From contig JADIIU010000009.1 in NCBI GenBank assembly GCA_027603945.1, positions 62,001 through 126,000 of the forward strand: DNA of 64,000 bases, in the 5' to 3' direction. A program made the position numbers and the translations under genes. Below the pieces are notes generated by a model. That model was not told where the DNA came from and ran no database searches. It worked only from the letters and a program-made list of their open reading frames with translations. This DNA comes from Terramyces sp. JEL0728. Its lineage: Eukaryota > Chytridiomycota > Chytridiomycetes > Rhizophydiales > Terramycetaceae. Below, piece after piece: positions 1-9,462 of the stretch; the first letter of the stretch is position 1; the number at the start of each line of letters is the position of its first letter.

Positions 1-1991
1 GTAAATGATATTGCTGCTTTGAAGCCCATTGTCCAACAACAGAAATACCTCGTTACTATCGATATGATGGATTATCCAGGCAGACAGCACAGACACGCAC
101 TTTTCGTTATATTCGTTCTTGATCATATGCAGTATCTTTTTAATATCTACTTTTTGCAGGAATTGTGGTCTACTTGCAACCACTTGTAGAATGAGGCTCA
201 ATGGTTCAATTGGCTCTTTGTTGATAACGTCTGTCAAAAAATCAAACGGGAGTCTTGATATCACATTGTAAGACTCTTGAATGACTTGTAAGAATTCCGC
301 AGAGTCATTGATATGAACACACAGAGTTTTTAATAGCTCTCGGACAAGCTCTGGCTTTTCTTTTGCAGCTGTCTCGTAATGTTCAAAAGACATTATCTGC
401 AGTATAAACAGATAATGTAGTTTTTCAAAAAGCAATTTCTTTATATCAATCCCGAGTGTAATGCTACTGCGTTAATTAGTGGCCTACCTTTCCTGTTCTG
501 TCAAATGCTTAATAATGGTAGGCAAGACGTGTTCCCAGTGATTCCAAGTAACAAATGACATGATAGAGCAGAATGCTTTCAAAACATAAAAGGAGTGTGA
601 ATTCTTGTAGCTGTAATCCAGGATTTCAAACAAATATTCCACTGAAAGACTTTTACTATGGTTTTCTGCAAAAGATTGCACGAGAATCAGATGTTTACAA
701 TCAGAGTCTTGCATTTCTTCATAGCTATCATCAAAAGATTGGTCTGAATCGGACAATAGCGCTAGCATCCTGAACATGTGCAGCATTTTTTCTTTTTGAA
801 GCAGCAATAGAATAATAATAGAGTCAATTTGAGGAGTGTCGGCTTCCAGCAGCAAATTCAATATGTCTGGATGCGCAATCTGAAATATTGGCAGCAGGTC
901 CACTTGATCGGCAAAGAACAGCAGTTGATAGCTCAGTTTATCGCTAGAATTAACTTTAATTACACTAACGCTGGGTTTGCCTCGAGTGAAATTTCCTTTA
1001 CCATTTTGTGTGCAACTTCTCTTCTAGAACCATGAATCTTTGAGAAGATGTTTTCACAGTCAAGTGCCAACCACATAAGAATTATTCCACAATTGTTGTT
1101 TTCCGCTATCATTGCTATCAGGCCGTCAATCAAGGTATTTCTTTTCCTTAATAGAAATACAACCAAGTGTGAGACCAGATAGATTTCAACTGGATCAGCC
1201 ATGTTGTTCAATACGCGTAGTATGTAAGCAATCACCATAAATCCGTGTACATTCAGCACAAATTCAATTTCCTCTGTATTACTGTTTGCAATTAACGCGC
1301 ACATACTTAATACACTGTAAACATCACTAATTTCCAGCATTTCATTTACAAATTCGGCTATGGACAGATTTTTGACAAAGGCATTGAAAATAATATCCAT
1401 AAGTTTATCGTCATATTGTAAATTCTTTGCACTGCGGATGAATATCAATGAATAATTATTGACAGCGTAAGGTTCAAGTGCTGTTAAAACTGTTGACATT
1501 TCCACGTGTAAATGATTCTTTCTAATGAGCAACGCCAAAACATTTAAACTAATCGAGGTAATTTTGGTATGCTGCATGTTTCCATCAATCACTCCATCGT
1601 TGCTTATGATTTTATGCAGTGGTTCCAGGAGCTGGTATTCGAAACCAGGATTTAATTGCGAATAAAATGGAATGTAATCCTTGGATATGGAGAGCCCGAG
1701 ACAGTATTCGATGATAGTTAGTGCTCTGTGCTTTTCCTTCCTGCCTCCATGCAGATCTTTGATCAACAAGTCCCAATAAAACTCTAGGTATATTAGCCAG
1801 TCAAATATAATCAGGGTAACGTAGTGATCTTGTTTTGTGCGATAAAGCTTAAATTGTGTAAGATGGCTATATACAGCAACTGGATTCTTCCTGACCAGTC
1901 GTAGGAAGGAATTCATCATTGGGTTTGTAAATTTACACGACGCAATTAGCTCCGAAGTAGACTGACTGTAGACCTCGCTGATCAAATTCAT
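1..1991 (-). CDS. Helical-repeat protein of unknown function (3' end outside window)
   Basis: The reading frame opens at the ATG at 1991 (leftward) and continues off the left edge, so the C-terminus is missing. Two introns are needed: 944-969 (26 nt) and 467-487 (21 nt). Both begin GT, end AG and carry a TTAAT or CTAAT element near the acceptor. The joined product exceeds 640 residues. It is almost entirely amphipathic alpha-helical with many Leu/Ile-rich segments, as in ARM/HEAT-type solenoids, and shows no catalytic motif, signal peptide or membrane segment. I do not recognise the family. The nearest rightward gene lies about 700 bp away. The coding call is strong because the frame stays open across both splice junctions; the function is unknown. 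Confidence 0.7.
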
Positions 1992-2233
1992 CAAAGGTTA
2001 ACCTTAATCTCGTGATCACAGAATGACATTGACAGCGGCGAAACTGAACGATCGGAAATTTTTCACAGGTGGCTTGGAATAAAAAGAAAAAAATACCAGT
2101 AGAATTCCTAACTTTTATCACGACTTGAAATCGTAGTCGAAAGAAGATTTCAAATGTGTTGCAGCAATGATTACAACCGTTTAGAATCAATGGAGGTCTT
2201 GCACCGTTGACGACAAAAAAACTTTTTAACATG

Positions 2234-2439
2234 GTAATTTCTTTTTAATTCTAGCATCACCATATGAGCTACTAACACAGCAAATGTTCTTTCAATTACG
2301 CGTTGAATCGTTAAAGCGAATGATGTTATTATCCGTGTTTCACCTGAATCATGATGCCAAATTGGAAACTGACGCTTTACAGGTTTTAAATCGCCTGTAG
2401 AGCCAGATTGATTGGTATCTAGTTCTACGTTCTATTTAA
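2234..2439 (+). other. Unresolved short coding fragment with micro-introns
   Basis: Two sequences look like the short introns of this genome: 2234-2254 (21 nt, ends TTAATTCTAG) and 2383-2400 (18 nt). Between and after them one frame is open and ends at TAA 2437-2439. It contains a leucine-rich stretch around an internal ATG near 2283. I could not find a convincing first exon: the frame entering 2254 has a stop just upstream unless a longer intron is used. This may be a real small gene of unknown function or chance. The rest of 1992-2715 holds no gene I can support. Confidence 0.2.
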
Positions 2440-2715
2440 CCTTATTAAACAATGCTTATAGTGGTACATGTACCAGTTATGTGTATTTGATTCCCGCATT
2501 GGAGATCAATTAAATTCCTTTAGAGCTCTACAATATGTTGATATATTTTAGAGTGTAGATGGGGTTTTACATTCTTGGCTCAGATACCTGGTTTGAGTTA
2601 CGAGATAGTTGAGCATCTTTTAATAATGAGAGTGCTTTCTGGCAGCCGAGCCAGTTACTACCATTGAGAACGCACATCAAATCACTTGACTGAAAATAGT
2701 TTTTCCAATCGCCAA

Positions 2716-2883
2716 ATGTCGTCGAGAGGAATAACAATGTTCATAGCCGGTACACTTACAGTCGCAACCACATACCACTTATTCTCTCTGGATTTACAAA
2801 AGAACAATGAAATAGCCAGAGGTGCATTCAGCCAAATGAAAAACACCATGTTGGATTCAGTCCACCAAAAACAAGTATTTTGA
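2716..2883 (+). CDS. Possible small single-pass membrane protein (55 aa)
   Basis: This is a 55-codon ORF from the ATG at 2716. A short polar start is followed by one hydrophobic stretch of roughly 18 residues (about 7-24) and then a polar amphipathic tail. The arrangement resembles small mitochondrial inner-membrane proteins. An AATAAA hexamer lies about 115 bp downstream, near 2998. No family is recognised, and the ORF is short enough to occur by chance. Confidence 0.3.
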   Translation: MSSRGITMFIAGTLTVATTYHLFSLDLQKNNEIARGAFSQMKNTMLDSVHQKQVF

Positions 2884-3034
2884 TTTAACGTAGGAACGTA
2901 GACCTCATTATGTAAAGAGCGGACCTAAGCCTTGGATCAATGGTGACCATTGGAATAATGGAGTCAGGCACATCGCCAATAGTCTGGGAAACTTTTGAAT
3001 AAAATAATTTAAAAACATTCTATTAACACACAAA

Positions 3035-4438
3035 TTATAGGAATCCTCTAAATTCGAACAGTTCAGGATCAATGTCGACGCTATAATTCAGTTTATCTTT
3101 TTTGGTTTGTGTATTTTTTCTTTGAGGTCTGCTTACCTTGGTAGAATCAAAGTATTTTGACATGATATCATCCAATTCCAGCCCGAATTCAAGCGGTTCT
3201 TCGGGTTTCGCGGTGGTGATTGGTTGGTATGGTTTGGTTGAGCTAATTTTGGGTAAATCAAATTCATATTTTGAAGTAGCACCACGATCTGTCAATGTGA
3301 CGGCGGAGCTTTTTGGATCAAGTCTGCTTCTAAAATCTTGGTGTGGATCAAGTGAACGGTAGGATGTATTTGAAGGTGTTTTAACAATGGAGAGGTCTTC
3401 CTTTGTCGGTTTCTTTTTCAAATTGTCAGAGCTCTTGAAGCAGTTAAACAACCTGGTAAAGATTCCCTTCTTCTTTTCTTTTTCAGCTGGTTCTTCTCTT
3501 GCGACAAATGTAGCAGAGCTTGAGCTTTCGCGTTTGTGATCATACAGGTTCAAATCGCTGGGCCGGCCTAATTTCAGACTGCTAGTTCTTGCCAAAGTCT
3601 CTTGAGATCTAGATGATAACCTGTTAAAGTCCTTCTTTCTTTGAGATAATGGAACATCTTCATCTTCTTCAGTTGGGGCAAGTCTGGAAGTTGGAGGGGC
3701 AGGGATAGAGCTTGATCGGACACTGACGGGTTTTTCCTTTCTTTTAGACTTTTTTGAGCTAACAGACCGCGTATCGAAATCATCCAAAGCCATTGATTTT
3801 CTAGATTTTCTTTCTGAGCGAGTGTCAAAGTCATCTGCCATAGATTTTCTTGACTTACGTTCAGATCTTGTATCAAAATCGTCATTCAATTTGGATTTGC
3901 TCCTAATTTTTTCAAGGGATTTAGCATCTATGATTCCGCTGGGAGATTTTGGTGTTTTGGTAGTAGATTCGTTTGTTGATTTAGATGATTTGGATAGAGA
4001 CGATGAATTCTTGGACGAGATTGAATATCTCTTTTTTGGATCCTTCTTTTTCTTTTTTTCTTCATGAGGTTCTGCTCCATACGGATTAAAAATGACTTGG
4101 GGTGCTTTGGCTTGACTGGCTGAATAGCCCGCAGCCGAGTAGCCGGCCGGATGAGTTGGTGGAATATAAACATGGTTAACCATAGGCTGGGACAAGTTTT
4201 TATGGGACATTCCCAGATTTGGTTTTCCAGTTGCTAATGACTTTGCCGACAAATTTGAATGTCTAAGGATTAGAGGTTCATCGTCAGAAGAGTATGATGT
4301 AACTGATAAAGCCTTTTCTGATTTCGTTTTCTTTGACTTTTTCTTCTTATTTTTTGACTTTGGCTTTTCTATATTAACCCGGGAGTTACTATCTCTTGAA
4401 TCGACCACTTCGGGATGTAATTGAAATTCTTCTCGCAT
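3035..4438 (-). CDS. Disordered basic, serine-rich protein with internal repeats (467 aa)
   Basis: A single uninterrupted ORF starts at the ATG at 4438. It is dominated by Lys/Ser/Arg-rich low-complexity sequence (Lys runs near residues 25-40 and 130-140). Residues about 195-235 contain near-identical copies of a 15-17 residue unit with the core DDFDTRSERKSRKSM, ending in a third partial copy. The C-terminal ~60 residues are less biased, with an acidic/hydrophobic helix (core LDDIMSKYFD), and could be a binding segment. No catalytic domain, signal peptide or membrane segment is visible. The many RKS/RKxS motifs are plausible basophilic kinase sites. It could be a cytoskeletal or nuclear scaffold, but I do not recognise the family. 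Lack of introns is unusual for a gene this long in the window. Confidence 0.65.
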   Translation of the reverse strand: MREEFQLHPEVVDSRDSNSRVNIEKPKSKNKKKKSKKTKSEKALSVTSYSSDDEPLILRHSNLSAKSLATGKPNLGMSHKNLSQPMVNHVYIPPTHPAGYSAAGYSASQAKAPQVIFNPYGAEPHEEKKKKKDPKKRYSISSKNSSSLSKSSKSTNESTTKTPKSPSGIIDAKSLEKIRSKSKLNDDFDTRSERKSRKSMADDFDTRSERKSRKSMALDDFDTRSVSSKKSKRKEKPVSVRSSSIPAPPTSRLAPTEEDEDVPLSQRKKDFNRLSSRSQETLARTSSLKLGRPSDLNLYDHKRESSSSATFVAREEPAEKEKKKGIFTRLFNCFKSSDNLKKKPTKEDLSIVKTPSNTSYRSLDPHQDFRSRLDPKSSAVTLTDRGATSKYEFDLPKISSTKPYQPITTAKPEEPLEFGLELDDIMSKYFDSTKVSRPQRKNTQTKKDKLNYSVDIDPELFEFRGFL

Positions 4439-5177
4439 TCTAAATTGTAAAAATTTGTTTGGTTGGCAATTTGTAAAACAACCGCGTGGCTTGGAATCAA
4501 CGTCCGTTTTTCAGCGGGCTGGTTGATAGCTTTATTGTGCTAAGGTAAAAGGTGCCCCGCCAGCCCAAAAGCAAGACAAGGAGATATAGAGCGAGTTTTG
4601 ATTAAGCAACCCCAATCCCTTTTCATTGGCTACGAGTCTGTTAGAAGTGATATACCAAAAGATGAAGCCCGTGGCGAGAGAAAATGGTGTTTCAAAATGC
4701 GCTTTGACTCGGATAGTGGTCAGACCTATACTCAAAGTATTACAAGAATTAAACTGAGAATTGATCATCTGCTTGCTTATAGCTGTAGCCTAGCTGAGCG
4801 GCAATTTCCATTAGGCGCTTGGAGACTTTCAGCCTTTGCCGTTAGTTTTCCAATTTAGTCTGGTACCCTGGTTATGAATATCCAAATTGATCAATCTATT
4901 TTTCCTTCCATTTGCTCTGATGTTTAGGTCATTCTAAGAAATGCACAGACCTCGTGTAAGTGTTAGATCATTTGTGGTTTTGCATTTGTAAATGGCATTT
5001 GATAGAATCACGCCAAAGCAATCTTGGATCTGGCAGCACAATCACTGTAAAATTAGCATGCGGATCCTATGGCTGCATGCTAGGATACAATTGAGTCTGC
5101 GGACAGATCTACTCTGCCCAGACAGTATATCTCAGACAGTATATCCAAGAAACAGACAGATTCAAAAATTATAATTA
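4439..5177. other. Intergenic region, no gene supported
   Basis: About 740 bp lie between two leftward genes. Short ORFs on both strands show no family signal and no micro-intron pattern. I saw no tRNA A/B boxes. A 13-bp direct repeat, CAGACAGTATATC, occurs twice near 5119-5144. Confidence 0.5.
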
Positions 5178-5591
5178 TTAAAAAATCTTCCCTTTCAGTT
5201 CAGCTATTGAAGCCATCAAAGTCTTCAGCTCCTCAGTCTTTTCCTCCAACCTCTTCTTTTGATCTTCATTTGCCAATGTTTCCTGCGTCAACAAAATATA
5301 CTTTTTCCAGCTGCTCCTTGTTTACATTCAGTTCATCTTGCTTGATTTTATATCTATGCGCTAGTGCGATCTGAAAAGGATCCAAAGGAACTTTTCCTTC
5401 TTCCAGCCCGTTCATTTGATCCAGTTTGGTTGGAAGATCAAATTTATTTACCAGAGCTTGAAATTCGTTGGAAGCAAGCTGCTTAAATTCTTCAAAGTTG
5501 AATCTTGTTAATATTTAAACTACTTTGTATCCTGAAGATCTCTTTGTATTCCCCCGAGAGTATTTTCAAACGACTTGTTCAACTTTTCCAT
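5178..5591 (-). CDS. Small coiled-coil protein resembling kinetochore subunit Nnf1/PMF1
   Basis: Three exons run from the ATG at 5591 to TAA 5180-5178, with introns at 5504-5523 (20 nt) and 5283-5301 (19 nt). The spliced length is 375 nt and encodes 124 aa. The N-terminal half is helical; the C-terminal half is a strong coiled coil (Lys/Glu/Leu heptads). A 'PLDPF..ALAHRYKIKQDEL' segment sits between them, the pattern I associate with Nnf1 (Mis12/MIND complex, outer kinetochore). In that family a hydrophobic P-rich turn precedes a long C-terminal helix. Nnf1 proteins are usually nearer 200 aa, so this would be a short member. Another small coiled-coil subunit is possible. No single exon exceeds 60 codons by much, so simple ORF calling misses the gene. 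Confidence 0.5.
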
Positions 5592-6087
5592 TGAGATTAA
5601 AAATAAATATTTCGGACATTCAAATCATTATATACCACACAGCCCTTTACCAATCCTTACGGCTAAATTAATCTCACTATACAATCTTGTGGTTCTTAAT
5701 TATGTGGAGCTGAAATGACTTTTATCTAAAGCAATTTGGAAAGTCTGTTGGATCTAGATGAGTACATATCGCAGAGGATATTGTCGTTCTGAATCAACTA
5801 TGACTCTAAAAGCCGCCAAATGGAAAACAGCTCCGCAAGTGTAGACCGCGACAATCATGCGAATAATGTACTCGGAATACTCAGAGAATCTATAATCTAT
5901 CTTTACATTCGGATTCATATTTGAAAGCCGTAACTGGAACTAATCTTACCAACAGTTCGGGAAATATGGCGGCGAAATAAGAATTAATCCTGCAGTAGTT
6001 AATTCACCAAATAAAAAGTTTTACTGCTTTATGCAGAGTTCAATAGGCTCACTTTTAACTATTTTCAGCCGCATTCAAAATCTCGAA
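5592..6087. promoter_or_regulatory. Divergent intergenic region between the Nnf1-like gene and MAPKKK
   Basis: About 500 bp are shared by two genes pointing away from each other, so both promoters must lie here. The sequence is AT-rich with no ORF of note. An in-frame upstream ATG at 6031 would add 19 residues to the MAPKKK; I preferred the ATG at 6088, directly before the charged start and SAM domain. No specific factor site is clear. Confidence 0.4.
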
Positions 6088-9000
6088 ATGAGTGAGAAGG
6101 AAGAAAAAGAGGAGACAAATTTCAAATTGTGGGACTCTGAGAGAGTGGGAGTATGGTTATTGGAAAATGGATTCGACGATTATAAGGACAACTTTTTACA
6201 GCACAAAATAACTGGAGATTTATTGCTGGACCTTAATTACACTACACTTAGAGAAATTGGTGTTATAATAGTAGGAGACAGGGCCAGAATACTGCAGGCA
6301 ATAAAAAGACAATTTAACAAGGACAAACCATCGACCCCAAAAGGCTTATACCAGCGAACTTCCTACCAAAAGCAGCTGAGCGGGGATATTGAAACTGATA
6401 CCAAAAAAGAAAACAGGAATTCATTTGATTTGAAGAAATACGAAAACAGAAATTCAATTGATATCAAAAAGTATGATACGCTGAAATCTGCAGATAATGT
6501 AACTGAATCCCTTTCAAATTCCCCAAAGCAGTTACGAAAAATAAATGTAAACAGCCCAATCGCTATACCAAAACCAGTACGTGATAGTCCGCTACTGAAA
6601 GATCCTGGACCAATTACGACCATCAACAGATCGAGGGAGAATTCTGGTTCTCGAGAAATACATATCCCAACAAAACTAGAGATTGATTCTCACCAGCAAG
6701 CATTTAGGAATCAAAGGACAGGGGTTAGCCAACTGAAAATATTACCGCGCAGCTCTTCAATGAAAGACTCCAAGGAAAAAAAGAGCAACCATCAGGATTT
6801 AAATGAAGCTATGCAAAGTGTATTTGGAATTTCTACAACCCCAAGTAATCACTCTACACCAACTTATGCAAATTCAGCAACATTTTCAACTGTTAATTCC
6901 GCAGCAAGCACCATCCTAGGATTCAATATTCCCACACCGACTCAGTCGATTAATGGTAGCGAGGCTGGATCGACCATAACATCTTTACCACTGCAACCTG
7001 TATAAAATAGCTAATCCTAGGAAAAAAACATAATGGACTTTAAAGGAGTCAGAGAAAAATGTGTCAAAGTCCATGGCCTGGAAAATCATCATGTAATTAA
7101 AGTTGCCGGATTGAAAGATGCATCCTCAATTAGGAAGAGGATTTTACTGAAATTTGGCATCATTGAAAATAGCGAAAACAAGTGGGATTTATTCGTGCTT
7201 ATTGATGATAATCGTAATATTTTCTAAAATAGTGATTCTGTTGGACGACAAGGAATTATTAAAGATATGTGCAACAGATAATGAATTACGAAGCCAGATC
7301 CACCTTCGACAAACTGCAAAACAACAAGAAACCGAGCCGGAAGTTGAAACTAAATCACTGCAAAAATTACATAAATTCTTTGGCGAAAGCCCATCTTCAG
7401 GAGATCCAGTGAAGAAACAGACCAAGAAAGAGACCAAAGCATCAGTCAAAGGTCCTGCCAGATCTACTTCATTGTTTAATCAACACATCAACCCTACCAG
7501 ACCAACTACTAGCAGCAAGAACAAGAATCTGATTGCATTCTTTGGAGAAAGACCCCCAGACGAAATGATTGTCGATCAGCTGGAAAAATTCTTTCCAGGA
7601 ATCAATCTTGCAAAAGAAGAGGGCAACAGCTCCCACAACTCAATTGATATCAAAAATATTGTACAGGCAAACTTGTTGAACAAGCGCTCGTCAAAAAGGG
7701 AGTCGTCGTTTATGCTACGAAGAATGTCGAGGCAGAGTGATATTAAATTATCGCACAGACCACAAGCAATAGTGGTTAAACAGTCGGACCTTAACAAGTC
7801 TGTCACTATGGCTGAATTGCAAAAGATTCAAGAAGAGGATAAAAACACGTTGGACTCTATAGGTTCGGATGTAAACACCATTGGCTCACAAAATACCAAC
7901 ACCGTTCAATCACAAAATGGTAGCTGCATTTTAATTCTAGAAGCAGAGCAGCCACAGGTTGAAAAGAAGTCAAAGAGAGCTTCTGCCGGAATTCGCTGGA
8001 CACCTGGCCAGTTGATTGGGCAGGGGGCATTTGGTAAAGTTTTCCATGCACTTGATCTTGATACCGGTGAGATCATGGCGGTTAAACAGGTATTATTAGG
8101 GATGGATAATCTCCAAGAGAAAAAATCTGCAGATTCCCTGAAGCATGAAATCGAGCTGCTCAGCGAGTTACATCACGACAATATTGTGCGATATATTGGT
8201 ACATTTACTTTTATTCTAGGGTTTGAAAGTAAACAGGACAGTGTCAATGTTTTCTTGGAGTACGTTGGCGGAGGATCAATATCGTCTTGTTTAACAAAAT
8301 ATGGAAAATTTACTGTCGACATTACTAAAAGCTTTACCGCTCAGATCTTGTGCGGTTTAGAATACTTGCATGGCAAAGATATCATCCATCGTGATATCAA
8401 GGGTGCGAATGGTACGTGATATTTAATTGCAGTGTTGGTTAATGGTGATGGTGTAGTCAAGATATCCGACTTTGGCATTTCTAAAAAGAATGGTAATCTT
8501 TTATTTACTTGGAATATTCTGCATATCATCGCATGACCAGGCTATCCATGCAAGGGTCCATCTATTGGATGGCTCCAGAAGCTGCCCGAGGTAAAGGGTA
8601 CTCTGCAAAGGTTGATATCTGGTCTTGTGGCTGTCTAGTTCTGGAGATGCTTACTGGACATGTTCCGTGGCATCAAGTACGAGGAAATATTATTTACCTG
8701 CTTGGAACTGGCAACGCACCTCCAATTCCTACAAATCTGTCGGAAGAGTCCAAGAGTTTTCTCCAAGATACCTTTCAAATCGATCCTGAAAAGCGTCCTA
8801 CTGCTTCACAGCTGCTGGACCATTCTTTCACTGATATAGATATTGCTTCTGTTGATTTCGACACATGGACCAAGATAGCAGCTCAACATAGACTGGAGGA
8901 AGGAAGTACGTCGGAAGAGGAAGGAAAGAAAACCGATTCCGAGTACGAGGATGATTCTGACTTTGATGAGGAATATGAAGACGAGCTTTTGGAGGAGGAA

Positions 9001-9318
9001 GAGAGTCAGCCCACACCTAAATCTGGCTCTCTAGCCATATTACCGGTTGATATTTCACCTCCTACGCCAAATCCCATCTCCCCTGCAAATGATGTTCTTG
9101 ATGCTCAACTGCTGCGAACCGAGAAACCTGCTTTGCTGCGGGTATCAGAAACGAGTGTAGGCCAAGTGAGCGGTAAATCCTCAGTTACCGATAAATATTC
9201 AAAACATAGCTCCTTGCAGTACGACGACTCGTATGACGAAGATTTTTACAATGTCGAATATTCTGCACATGAGGTGGAATCTTTGCAATATCTGTTACAA
9301 ACCCAATTGGACGAGTAA
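6088..9318 (+). CDS. STE11: MAP kinase kinase kinase, Ste11/Byr2-type (SAM-RA-kinase)
   Basis: Spliced length is 1042 aa. The order is a SAM domain (residues ~10-75), a Ser/Asn-rich linker, a Ras-association-like domain (~310-390, with DDNLILLDDKELL), a long disordered region and a C-terminal kinase. The kinase has glycine loop GQGAFGKV, VAIK-type lysine MAVKQ, catalytic loop HRDIKGANV, DFG and WMAPEA. SAM plus RA plus kinase is the Ste11/Byr2 layout of fungal pheromone, filamentation and osmotic cascades. Introns: 7000-7020, 7214-7232, 8199-8219, 8412-8432 and 8493-8512. The third is 21 nt, in frame and stop-free, but interrupts the conserved RYIGFES segment. The fifth is required by frame but lacks an AG acceptor. 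An unusual acidic tail of about 150 residues follows the kinase. A Ste7-type MAPKK lies at 40033-41133. Confidence 0.92.
8493..8512 (+). other. Apparent micro-intron with non-AG acceptor in the MAPKKK kinase domain
   Basis: Upstream, the frame reads DFGISKKN; downstream, EYSAYHRMTRLSMQGS and WMAPEA are in another frame. Removing exactly 20 nt (GTAATC...TTACTTGG) joins them. No AG occurs at a usable position: the next CAG, at 8540, gives the wrong frame. Either the acceptor is non-canonical (TTG or TGG), or there is a sequence difference in the acceptor, or the allele is frameshifted. Confidence 0.5.
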
Positions 9319-9462
9319 ACATTATAATCCCATAACCTTGTTTAAATATAATTTACAATTTTAATTTCTATTCCATAAATCAATCGTTTCTCCGCGAAGA
9401 AGGCTCCACCGCAAAAAGTGGCTGGAACCCTTCACTAATATAAAGCAACAAAGGCTTCGAAA

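Noticed and set aside
1933..2232. 99-codon leftward ORF overlapping the first gene's 5' end
   Set aside because: No family signal, unusual Phe/Cys-rich composition, and it overlaps the well-supported start of the helical-repeat gene in another frame.
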